Part shown: one piece after another, positions 40,215-48,254 of the stretch
How the letters are laid out: the number at the start of each line of letters is the position of its first letter
Numbering within the stretch: position 1 is the first letter of the stretch
Source of the DNA: Bifidobacterium rousetti
GTDB lineage: Bacteria; Actinomycetota; Actinomycetes; Actinomycetales; Bifidobacteriaceae
Direction: 5' to 3'
Assembly: GCF_008698235.1 (NCBI RefSeq)
Contig: NZ_PEBH01000005.1
Span: 93,540-157,539, forward strand
DNA: 64,000 bases
Notes under the pieces: generated by a model
Seen by the model: the letters and a program-made list of their open reading frames with translations, nothing else
Database searches by the model: none
Told to the model about the DNA's origin: nothing
Translations under genes and position numbers: made by a program

Positions 40215-42026
40215 ATGGGTATCGCGCAGTGGGCCTTGAGGCTCGGGAAGTCCGGCGGTTTCGGCACCGGTAACGGCACCGGTGATGGCGCTGGTGATGG
40301 CGGCAGCGATGGCCGCGCAATCGGCAATGGCGGAGTCGTCGGCAACATCGGCAAACGCCGGCTCAAGGCGAGGCTGACGGCCGCCGTCGCGGGCGTCGCC
40401 GCGCTCACGATGGCGCTCGCGGGATGCGGCGCGAACGGCGGCGCCGGGGCAGCCAACGCCAACAACGCCAACAGCGGCGACACCGGCGCGAGCGCCGCCT
40501 CATCGCAGGTCATCACCGTGAACAACGTCGAACCGGCGGCATCGCTCGTGCCGTCGAACACCAACGACATGGCCGGCTGGAAGGTCGTCACGCAGCTGTT
40601 CGAGGGCCTCGTCACGTTCAGCGACACCGGCAAGCTGGTGTACGCGGACGCCGAATCGATCACCCCGAACGACGACGCCTCGCAGTACACGATCAAACTG
40701 CGCGACGGACTGCAGTTCTCCGACGGCGAGAAGATCACCGCCGAAACGTACGCGAAATCGTGGTCGTTCGCCGCGAACGCCGCCAACGGGCAGATGGGCG
40801 CGGCGATCTTCGCCACGATCAAGGGCTACGACCAGCTGCAGGACGAGCACGGCGACAAGAACGCGCAGCTGTCCGGCCTCGAGGTCGTCGACGACACCAC
40901 GCTCAAGGTGACGCTCGCCGCGCCCGACTCGTCGTTCGACTACAAGGTCGGCGACGTCGCGTTCCTGCCGCTGCCCTCCAGCGCGTACAAGGACATCGAG
41001 GCGTTCGGCGAGAAGCCGGTCGGCAACGGCCCGTACAAGTTCGACTCGTGGAAGCACGACAGCGAGATCAAGCTCGTGCCCAACGACAAGTACACCGGGC
41101 CGCGCACGGTCAAGAACGGCGGCCTCACGTTCAAGCTGTACACGAACCTCGACTCCGCATACGCCGACCTGACCGCCGGCAACCTCGACGTGCTCGACAC
41201 GATCCCGTCGAGCGCGCTCGCCACCTATCGCAACGAGAAGTCGATCCAGTCGTTCTCGCAGGCCGGCCCCGGATTCAAGTCGTTCACGATCCCGCAGAAT
41301 CTCAAGCATTTCACGGGGGAGGAGGGCCGCCTGCGTCGCGCGGCCATCTCGTACGCGATCAACCGCGATCGCATCGTCGAAAAGGTGCTGCGCGGCACGG
41401 CGACGGTCGCCACCGACTTCACCGCGCCGTCGATCGCTGGGTATTCGAAAGACCTGACCGGTGCGGACGTGCTCTCGTACAACACGGACAAGGCCAAGGA
41501 GCTGTGGAGTAAGGCCGACGCGATCTCCCCGTGGGACGGCACGTTCCGTCTCGCATACGCCTCCGACAGCGGCTCCAAGCAGTGGGTCGACGCGATCGTC
41601 AACTCGATCAAGAACGCGATCGGCATCGACGCGCAGTCCTACCCGTTCCCCACGCAGAAGGACTTCTCGGGCGCCGTGCGCGATCGTACGATCAACGCGG
41701 CGTTCACGCAGGGCCTCCAGTCCGACTACCCGCATCCCGAGGGGTATCTGGTGCAGGCGTACGATTCGTCGGCGGCCGACGGCAAGGGCCTCAACAACGG
41801 CGACTACAAGAGCGCCGAGTTCGACGGGCTGATCGACGAGGCCGCGAAGCAGACCACGATCGACAGCGCGGTGACCTACTACCATCAGGCCGAGGAGACG
41901 CTGCTCAAGGATCTTCCGGTGATTCCGCTGTGGTACGGCAACGTGTCCGCGGGCGCGGCTCAGGGCGTGAAGAACGTCCAGTTCAACTACATGGGCGTGC
42001 CGAAGTACTACAGCGTCACGAAGTGA
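40215..42026 (+). CDS. Oligopeptide ABC transporter substrate-binding lipoprotein
   Basis: A family 5 binding protein (OppA/DppA type) of 603 residues. A long Gly-rich N-terminal extension precedes a lipoprotein signal with lipobox LTMALAGC. The mature part starts with VNNVEPAASLVPSNTNDMAGWKV and includes YTIKLRDGLQFSDGEKITA, typical of the class. No permease or ATPase genes are adjacent, so it is an orphan that must use transporter parts from elsewhere. GAGGAAAG precedes the ATG. Confidence 0.9.
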   Translation: MGIAQWALRLGKSGGFGTGNGTGDGAGDGGSDGRAIGNGGVVGNIGKRRLKARLTAAVAGVAALTMALAGCGANGGAGAANANNANSGDTGASAASSQVITVNNVEPAASLVPSNTNDMAGWKVVTQLFEGLVTFSDTGKLVYADAESITPNDDASQYTIKLRDGLQFSDGEKITAETYAKSWSFAANAANGQMGAAIFATIKGYDQLQDEHGDKNAQLSGLEVVDDTTLKVTLAAPDSSFDYKVGDVAFLPLPSSAYKDIEAFGEKPVGNGPYKFDSWKHDSEIKLVPNDKYTGPRTVKNGGLTFKLYTNLDSAYADLTAGNLDVLDTIPSSALATYRNEKSIQSFSQAGPGFKSFTIPQNLKHFTGEEGRLRRAAISYAINRDRIVEKVLRGTATVATDFTAPSIAGYSKDLTGADVLSYNTDKAKELWSKADAISPWDGTFRLAYASDSGSKQWVDAIVNSIKNAIGIDAQSYPFPTQKDFSGAVRDRTINAAFTQGLQSDYPHPEGYLVQAYDSSAADGKGLNNGDYKSAEFDGLIDEAAKQTTIDSAVTYYHQAEETLLKDLPVIPLWYGNVSAGAAQGVKNVQFNYMGVPKYYSVTK

Positions 42027-42113
42027 TCGTCACGAAGTGAGTTGAGGGGCGCCGCCGGGGTGGCGAGGCGAGCAGTGAGCTGACGCTGCGCTAACCGTTC
42101 ACTTGACTGTTCG

Positions 42114-42189
42114 CTTAACTATGGAAAAATGGTGTATCATACATTTTTATCTATTAAAAAATGTGTGATACACCATTTTTATAGTTAAG
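42114..42189. promoter_or_regulatory. Large A/T-rich palindrome at the second ATPase promoter
   Basis: CTTAACTAT and ATAGTTAAG are the outer ends, and AAAAATGGTGTATCATACAT pairs with ATGTGTGATACACCATTTTT with one mismatch. The total span is 76 bases with an about 8-base loop. It ends nine bases before the ATPase start. The design is like that of 24894-24936 but with unrelated sequence. Confidence 0.78.
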
Positions 42190-42197
42190 GTGGATTC

Positions 42198-43511
42198 ATG
42201 CGTAGGAATCTTCTTGGTGCGCTTAGCGACTGGGCTTCGTCGCGCAATGCGCGCAGTCGGAAGCCGTTGCTGCTGTATGGCGCCAGACAGACGGGAAAGA
42301 CGTACCTGCTCAACGAGTTGGCTCGGACGGTGTTTGCCGGCGATGCCGTGCGTTTCGATCTGGAACGCGACGACCGCGCCAGACAGGTGTTCGAGCAGGA
42401 TCTTCGTCCCGATACCTTGGTGCGAAGGCTGTCGCAGGTATCGGGAAGAACGATCGATCCGAATACGACGCTGCTCATTCTGGATGAGGTGCAGGCGTCG
42501 AACCGTGCGCTGGCGTCCCTGAAATACTTTTGCGAGGACATGCCTCAGCTGCATGTCGCCGCGGCGGGAAGCCTTCTCGGCGTAGCGGTCAATCAGAGTG
42601 GATTCACCATGCCTGTGGGGAAGGTGCAGACCATGACGCTGCATCCCATGGGATTCGACGAGTTCCTGGACGCGCTGGGTGAGGGGTCGCTCGTTCAGGA
42701 GATCCGTGACTGCTATGAACGCGCCGAACGTTTCTATCTGCATGATCAGATGCTGCAGCGCTTCTGGCAGTATGTGCTGGTCGGCGGCATGCCGGAGGTC
42801 GTATCGGAATTCGCGCAGAGCGGTGATTATGGGATCGTACGCTCGCTGCAATCGGACATCATCGACCTGTACGCCGCCGATATGGCGAAATACGCGACAC
42901 CGGTGGAGACGGCCCGTATCCGTGACACATGGAACAGCATCCCCGCTCAACTGGCGAAAGAGAACCATAAATTCCAGTACAAACTGGTGCGTAGCGGCGG
43001 CCGTTCCTCGGTGTATGCCCCGGCGATTTCATGGCTGGTGACTGCCGGGCTGGTCGAGCGGTGTGTGCGGATCTCCAACGGTTCCGTGCCCTTGGCCATC
43101 CACGAGGATGATGGCTCCTTCAAGGTATATATGGCGGATACCGGTTTGCTGTCGGCTCGTTCGGGACTTGACTCAGGGGTGGCGTTGGACGCGGACTATC
43201 GCCGACGGATCGAATTGGGGGGATTGGTCGAGAACTATGTCGCCCAATCGCTGTCGGCGAACGGCGTGCCTCTTCGATACTGGACGAGTGGCAATACGGC
43301 CGAAGTGGACTTCGTCATCCAGCCGCGGGAAGTGGTTGTCGGGGTGCCGGTCGAGGTCAAATCGTCCGACAACACCAGATCGCGCAGCCTCGCGGTGTAC
43401 CGGGATAAATATGGGCCTCGGTATGCGATTCGTCTGTCGACGAAGAACTTCGGTCTTGAGAACGGCATCCGTAGTGTGCCGCTGTACGCCGCGTTCTGTG
43501 TCGGGAGGTGA
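42198..43511 (+). CDS. AAA+ ATPase with DUF4143 domain
   Basis: A 437-residue protein with Walker A LLYGARQTGKTYLLNELA near residues 24-41, Walker B LLILDEVQASNRAL and a C-terminal DUF4143 domain (GGLVENYVAQSL, then STGNTAEVDFVIQ-like WTSGNTAEVDFVIQPREVVV). AAGGTGG precedes the ATG. Such ATPases occur as single, often transferred genes and their role is unknown. The gene is less GC-rich than its neighbours and is preceded by a large palindrome. Confidence 0.88.
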   Translation: MRRNLLGALSDWASSRNARSRKPLLLYGARQTGKTYLLNELARTVFAGDAVRFDLERDDRARQVFEQDLRPDTLVRRLSQVSGRTIDPNTTLLILDEVQASNRALASLKYFCEDMPQLHVAAAGSLLGVAVNQSGFTMPVGKVQTMTLHPMGFDEFLDALGEGSLVQEIRDCYERAERFYLHDQMLQRFWQYVLVGGMPEVVSEFAQSGDYGIVRSLQSDIIDLYAADMAKYATPVETARIRDTWNSIPAQLAKENHKFQYKLVRSGGRSSVYAPAISWLVTAGLVERCVRISNGSVPLAIHEDDGSFKVYMADTGLLSARSGLDSGVALDADYRRRIELGGLVENYVAQSLSANGVPLRYWTSGNTAEVDFVIQPREVVVGVPVEVKSSDNTRSRSLAVYRDKYGPRYAIRLSTKNFGLENGIRSVPLYAAFCVGR

Positions 43512-43543
43512 GGTGTCGGGAGGTGATGGATCCGAGCGTTTGC

Positions 43544-43586
43544 GAGAAAAGCCGTCGCTAGGCGTTACCTGACGACGGCTTTTCTC
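43544..43586. terminator. Bidirectional terminator between ATPase and dps
   Basis: GAGAAAAGCCGTCG and CGACGGCTTTTCTC are perfect 14-base arms with a 15-base loop. Each side ends in an A- or T-run, so it serves both convergent genes. Confidence 0.8.
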
Positions 43587-43617
43587 GATCCCGGTCTTTG
43601 CTTTGGGCCTCAGCGCC

Positions 43618-44097
43618 TCACGCGAGGTGGGAGCGCATGAACCACTGGAACTTTTCGAGCTCCTGGACGTGGTCCTGGATGATGTTGGAGCTGATCACGT
43701 CCAGCTCGTCCAATTCGGCGATGGCCTTGCGGTCGTCGGCGATGAACGCGTCGTAGTACTCGATAAGCGCCTTGAGGTACTCCTCGGTGCCCTGACGGCC
43801 CTCAACGTCGAACGGCTTCCAGGTGCGGTTGCGGGTGATGGCGTCGGCGCGGCCGTCCGGGGTGCCGCCAAGGGTGGCGATGCGCTCGGCGGTCTCGTCG
43901 GCCTGAGCGAGGACGACCTCGACCTGCGGGTCGAGCATCTCGTGTACGGCGATGAAGTTCGGGCCGGTCACGTTCCAATGCGCGTGCTTGAGGACCAGCG
44001 CGGCCTCCTGCTCCTGGCTCAGGCGGTTCTGCAGGATCGCGATGGCCTTCTCGGAGGCCGCCTCGTCGAGGCCGGGGACGATGAATGCGAGTGTCAT
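43618..44097 (-). CDS. dps: Dps-family ferritin-like DNA-protection protein
   Basis: Dps forms a 12-subunit shell that oxidises and stores iron and guards DNA against peroxide. The 159-residue protein has the ferroxidase signature HAHWNVTGPNFIAVHEM..D..AER with His40, His52, Asp67 and Glu71. GGAACAACC precedes the ATG. It stands alone, convergent with the ATPase gene. Confidence 0.94.
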   Translation of the reverse strand: MTLAFIVPGLDEAASEKAIAILQNRLSQEQEAALVLKHAHWNVTGPNFIAVHEMLDPQVEVVLAQADETAERIATLGGTPDGRADAITRNRTWKPFDVEGRQGTEEYLKALIEYYDAFIADDRKAIAELDELDVISSNIIQDHVQELEKFQWFMRSHLA

Positions 44098-44183
44098 GGT
44101 TGTTCCTTTCCTTCCTTGTGGGAATCTCCCGTAAGGAACTTTGCACTACCCAGTCTAAAGGTTTCGTCTTCAATCAGGGCCGG

Positions 44184-44402
44184 GGTCGGCGTACATCCTG
44201 GCGTACGTGCCGGCGTACATACTGGCGTACGTTCTTCCGGGTTTTTCTCCTGTACATCCGGGCAACCGTACGTTGAGTGTTGCCAGGAGTACGTTTGCCC
44301 GGATGTCCCTCGAAAAACCCCGGAGGAACGTACGTTACCGTTTGCCAAACGTACGTTCCTCCGGATGCCCACCGGAATAACCCGGGGGAACGTACGCCGA
44401 CA
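44184..44402. repeat. CGTACG hairpin cluster and 12-base tandem repeat
   Basis: Four copies of a GGCGTACRTNCT-type unit (44187-44236) are followed by the hairpin CATCCGGGCAACCGTAC .. GTACGTTTGCCCGGATG (44255-44305). A perfect 17-bp stem CCGGAGGAACGTACGTT against its complement (44320-44364) comes next, then a half-site near 44382-44398. Confidence 0.8.
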
Positions 44403-44463
44403 TCATCAGTCGTTGTTGGTGTCAGTTGGTGTCGGTCGGTGTTGACGTCAGTTGGTGTTGGTG

Positions 44464-45810
44464 TCAGTTGGCCTTGGTGGCCCCGGTGGCCCCGGTGGCC
44501 GGCTCGTAGTGGTCCGGCGCGCCGGCCTTCTTCACCTCGATGGTCTCAATACGGCGGCCGTCGACCTTCGTGACGATCATGTCGTAGCCGTCATCGGAGT
44601 GGAGCACGTCGCCGACCTCGCCCATCTTGCCGGTGTGCGCGAGGAAGTATCCGGCGACCGTCTCGTACGGTCCGTCGTCCAGTTCGATGCCGGTCAGATC
44701 CTCGAAGTCCTCCAATGTGGTGCCGCCCTCGATCGTGGCGACGCCGTTGACGAACGCGCTTCGGCGGTTGCGCGGGCCGCCCTTCTCCTCGGGCAGGTCG
44801 TACTCGTCATGGATGTCGCCCACCAGCTCCTCGGTCATGTCCTCCAAGGTGACGATGCCGTCGGTGCCGCCGTATTCGTCGATGACGACGGCCAGGTGGA
44901 TGCCGCGCTTGCGCAATAGTTCAAGGCTCGGCAGCAGCTTCGACGTGCCCGGCAACGAGATGCCCTCGCGGGTGATGTCGGCGACGGTCTTCGCGTCCGG
45001 ATCGCGCACGTCGAGCAGATCACGTACATGCACGAAACCGAGCACGTCGTCGAAGTCCTTGCCGGTGACGGGGTATCGGGAGTACGGCATCTCACGCACG
45101 TACTTGGCCGCGTCCGGGATCGCCATATCCCCGTCGAGGAACACGACGTCAGCGCGGGGTCGCATCACCTCGGCGACGATCGTCTCGGACGCGTCGAACA
45201 CGTCGTCGAGGATCGTGCGCTCGTCCTTGCTCAGGTTCGTGTTCGTGTTGACGAGCACGCGCAGCTCGTCGTCGGACACCTCGGATTCGGTCTCGTTCGG
45301 GTCGAAGCCGAGCAGGCGGACGATGCCGTTCGTGTTCTTGCCGATCAGCCAGATGATCGGGCGGCAGATCTTCGCGAATACGTCGATCGCCGGGACGACC
45401 GCGCGCGCGATCTGCTCGGTCTTCTGCATCGCGATGCGCTTCGGCACCATCTCGGAGATCACGATCGAGCAGTAGGAGATGACGAGCGTCAGCACGATCG
45501 TCGTCAGGGGTGCGGCGATATGCTGCGGGACGCCGAGCTGCACCACCCACGGTACGATGAACGGCGAGATCGACGATTCACCGAACGACGCGGACAGGAA
45601 GCCACACAGGGTCACGCCGATCTGCACGGTCGACAGGAAGGTGTTCGGATCGCGGGCGATTTTGGCCACGCGGGCGCCGCGGGCGTCCTCCTGTTCCATC
45701 TGGTCGATCTGCGAGCCTCTCAGGCTCACCAGTGCCAGCTCGGTGCCGGCGAAGACCGAACCGAGCAGCAGGAAGACGAAGATCAGCAGGATATTCAGGC
45801 CAAGTGACAT
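44464..45810 (-). CDS. CNNM/CBS-domain membrane protein (CorC/hemolysin C-like)
   Basis: A 448-residue membrane protein of the CNNM (DUF21) transporter family, probably moving magnesium or a related cation. The CNNM domain with four membrane segments covers about residues 1-190 (start MSLGLNILLIFVFLLLGSVF). Two CBS domains follow (MRPRADVVFLDGD; YSRYPVTGKDFDDVLGFVHV; VVIDEYGGTDGIVTLEDMTE). The CorC_HlyC domain lies at the C-terminus. The start is the ATG after GGGGGG. Confidence 0.92.
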   Translation of the reverse strand: MSLGLNILLIFVFLLLGSVFAGTELALVSLRGSQIDQMEQEDARGARVAKIARDPNTFLSTVQIGVTLCGFLSASFGESSISPFIVPWVVQLGVPQHIAAPLTTIVLTLVISYCSIVISEMVPKRIAMQKTEQIARAVVPAIDVFAKICRPIIWLIGKNTNGIVRLLGFDPNETESEVSDDELRVLVNTNTNLSKDERTILDDVFDASETIVAEVMRPRADVVFLDGDMAIPDAAKYVREMPYSRYPVTGKDFDDVLGFVHVRDLLDVRDPDAKTVADITREGISLPGTSKLLPSLELLRKRGIHLAVVIDEYGGTDGIVTLEDMTEELVGDIHDEYDLPEEKGGPRNRRSAFVNGVATIEGGTTLEDFEDLTGIELDDGPYETVAGYFLAHTGKMGEVGDVLHSDDGYDMIVTKVDGRRIETIEVKKAGAPDHYEPATGATGATKAN

Positions 45811-45902
45811 GCCCCCCACTTTAGGGGAGCGGGGAGTCAAGTCGGTTTCGTGGAGGTTGGTTGGTTGATCGGGGTCGGTTGGAGGACGCCGGTGTGATGC
45901 CC

Positions 45903-46222
45903 GGCGTACGTCATTGGTGGCTTGCGGGAGGTCGTCCCCCGGATTCGTACGCCGGCATCGGCGGCATCGTCGGCCGGGCGTATCCGGGCGTATCCGGGCG
46001 TATCCGGGCGTATCCGGGCGTACGTTCCGCGGGGTCATAATCGTGGAGCTCCCGGGGAACGTACGCTAACCGTCGCTCACCGTACGTTCCCCGTGGCTTA
46101 CCCGAGGTCATCCCCCGGATTCGTACGCTGACGCCGGGCAAGCGTACGAATCCGGGTGACAGACCGGCGTTGGCCCCCGCCGCCGTACGCTGATCGCCCG
46201 TCAGCGTACGTTCCTCGGGGTC
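45903..46222. repeat. CGTACG hairpin cluster and 10-base tandem repeat
   Basis: Four copies of GTATCCGGGC (45981-46020) lead into CGTACG hairpins. Perfect stems are CGGGGAACGTACG against CGTACGTTCCCCG (46054-46094) and CCCGGATTCGTACGCT against AGCGTACGAATCCGGG (46115-46130 with 46142-46157). A further imperfect pair lies at about 46183-46219. No gene lies in the gap 45811-46284. Confidence 0.82.
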
Positions 46223-46284
46223 TTTGGGGTCTGGGTCGATGGGGCGACAGAGGCCGGGGACATGGCAGTGCCTGAGGCGGTCAA

Positions 46285-46995
46285 TCAGAAGCTCAGCACC
46301 TCGACCAGGCCGGTGTCGAGCTGGTAGCGGGCGCCGACGAGCATCAGGCGGTCCTCGGCCAGAGCGGTCTGGATGACCTCGCTGCGGGAGACCAGGTTCT
46401 CGATCGTGCTGGCCACATGCACGCGCTCGATGTCGTCCTGCGCCTCGAGCTCGGCCTCGCGCGCCTGCCAGACGGACATGCCGACCGAGCGCATGATGAT
46501 CGACTCGGATTCGGCGATGCGCTCGTCGAGCGAGTCCATGAGCTCGGCGGCCGCAATCGAATCGTCGGCGTCGGCGGTGGCCTCGTGCAGCATCGCGTCC
46601 AAGCCGTCCATCGCCATGTGCACCGCGCCGCATCCCTGATGGCCGAGCACCACCAGCAGGCTCACGCCCAGTTCGCTCACCGCGTATTCGAGCGAGGCGA
46701 GCACGCCGTCGTCGACCACCTGACCTGCGGTGCGCACGGTGAACAGGTCGCCCAATCCCTGATCGAAGACGATCTCCGGAGGCACGCGCGAATCCGAGCA
46801 GGACAGCACCGCCGCGTCCGGGTTCTGGCGGTCGATCAGCGACTCGCGCGTCTGCGCGTCCTGCCACGGGTGCTCCGCCTTGCCCTCGGCGAACCGCCGG
46901 TTGCCCGCCAGCATGCGGCTCCACGTCGCGTTCGCCGTGGACTGCTCGGGATCGGTGGGACCCTGCCCCTGCTCGAACTGCTCGTCAGCCGTCAT
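46285..46995 (-). CDS. Beta-class carbonic anhydrase
   Basis: This enzyme interconverts CO2 and bicarbonate. The 236-residue protein has zinc ligands Cys66 and Asp68 in SCSDSRVPPE and His119 and Cys122 in LGHQGCGAV. AAGGAG lies seven bases before the ATG of MTADEQ; longer in-frame starts are not supported. Bicarbonate made here would feed phosphoenolpyruvate carboxylase, encoded at 57750. Confidence 0.94.
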   Translation of the reverse strand: MTADEQFEQGQGPTDPEQSTANATWSRMLAGNRRFAEGKAEHPWQDAQTRESLIDRQNPDAAVLSCSDSRVPPEIVFDQGLGDLFTVRTAGQVVDDGVLASLEYAVSELGVSLLVVLGHQGCGAVHMAMDGLDAMLHEATADADDSIAAAELMDSLDERIAESESIIMRSVGMSVWQAREAELEAQDDIERVHVASTIENLVSRSEVIQTALAEDRLMLVGARYQLDTGLVEVLSF

Positions 46996-47569
46996 CGTCG
47001 ATCTCCTTTTCGGCCGTATTCCGCTGTTCCGGCGCAGAGACTGTCGCCTGTTGCCGCCGGATGATTGCGGATGATTGCTATGGCCCATAGTAGATCATTA
47101 ACGTTGTATCGCCCCATCCTCGGGGGCGTCCCGGGGAATCGTCCCGGAGGATGTTCGGGCAACTTGTTCGAGGCATGAGTAAGGCGTCCAGAGAGTCAGG
47201 CGGCAGTCGGTTGGAATCGTCGTGAGCCTCGTGCGTCTCGCGGCCGGGGCGGAAGGCTCGTCCGCGGCCATGCAACGCGCGTCCGGCCGCGTGTGCAGAT
47301 CACGCACCCCCGTCCATGCACCCGTTCCGACGATCGTCTTTCCGTGCGATTCCCGTGTCCATGTTCGTCCGATTCCCGCCTGTGATGTTCCTCATATGGT
47401 CTTGCGCGCGCCGTCCGTTCCGCCGGCGGTGCGCTCGGGATAGGATGGGAGGGCATGGGAAGCGACCGGGGCCGCAACCGGCGGAGGTCTGTCCGGCGGC
47501 CGTCCGGCCTCGTCCGTCCGGACGGACGGGCACGGCCGAGTCCCACGAAGACTCTCACGGAAAGGAACA
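46996..47569. other. Gene-free gap upstream of ahpC
   Basis: No supported gene, RNA or family repeat was seen in these 574 bases. A perfect palindrome CGTCCGTCCGGACGGACG (47511-47528) lies 42 bases before the ahpC start and could be a regulator site. The divergent promoters of carbonic anhydrase and ahpC must lie here. Confidence 0.5.
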
Positions 47570-48136
47570 ATGATGACTCTTCTGCAGCACGAACTCACCG
47601 ACTTCAAGGTCCAGGCGTTCCAGAACAACGACTTCCACGAGGTGACCAAGGCCGATGTGCTCGGCCACTGGTCCGTGTTCTTCTTCTACCCGGCCGACTT
47701 CACCTTCGTCTGCCCGACCGAGCTCGAGGACCTCGCCGCCAAGTACGAGGACTTCAAGAAGATCGGCTGCGAGATCTACTCCGTGTCCACCGACACGCAC
47801 TTCGTGCACAAGGCGTGGCACGACGCGAACGAGAAGATCGCGAAGATCCAGTACCCGATGCTGGCCGATCCGACCGCCCTGCTCGCCCGCGACCTCGACA
47901 CCTACAACGAGGCCGACGGCATGGCCGAGCGCGGCGACTTCATCGTCAACCCGGAGGGCAAGGTCGTGGCCTACGAGGTCATCTCCTCCAACGTCGGCCG
48001 CAACGCCGACGAGCTGCTGCGCCGCGTCCAGGCCTCCCAGTTCGTCTACGAGCACGGCGATCAGGTCTGCCCCGCCAAGTGGCAGCCGGGCGAGGACACC
48101 ATCGAGCCCAGCCTCGACCTCGTCGGCCTGCTGTGA
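47570..48136 (+). CDS. ahpC: Peroxiredoxin AhpC
   Basis: AhpC reduces hydrogen peroxide and organic peroxides. The 188-residue protein has the peroxidatic Cys48 in FTFVCPTE and the resolving Cys, about 167, in DQVCPAKW. AAAGGA precedes two adjacent ATGs and the first is used. The reductase gene that regenerates it follows after 118 bases, separated by a class A hairpin element. Confidence 0.96.
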   Translation: MMTLLQHELTDFKVQAFQNNDFHEVTKADVLGHWSVFFFYPADFTFVCPTELEDLAAKYEDFKKIGCEIYSVSTDTHFVHKAWHDANEKIAKIQYPMLADPTALLARDLDTYNEADGMAERGDFIVNPEGKVVAYEVISSNVGRNADELLRRVQASQFVYEHGDQVCPAKWQPGEDTIEPSLDLVGLL

Positions 48137-48158
48137 CGCAGACAGCCCTTCCGGCTGT

Positions 48159-48205
48159 CTCTCCCCCAGTCCGCCGCGCGGACAGCCCCCTCGTCAGAGG
48201 GGGCC
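48159..48205 (+). repeat. Class A two-hairpin element between ahpC and ahpF
   Basis: CTCTCCCCCAGTCCGC and its partner GCGGAC form the first hairpin. AGCCCCCTC GTCA GAGGGGGCC forms the second. It could lower read-through so that ahpC is expressed above ahpF. Confidence 0.78.
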
Positions 48206-48254
48206 TACTTGTTAGAGGCCTATTTACTGCTTTTACTGCTCTGAAGGAGTTTGC

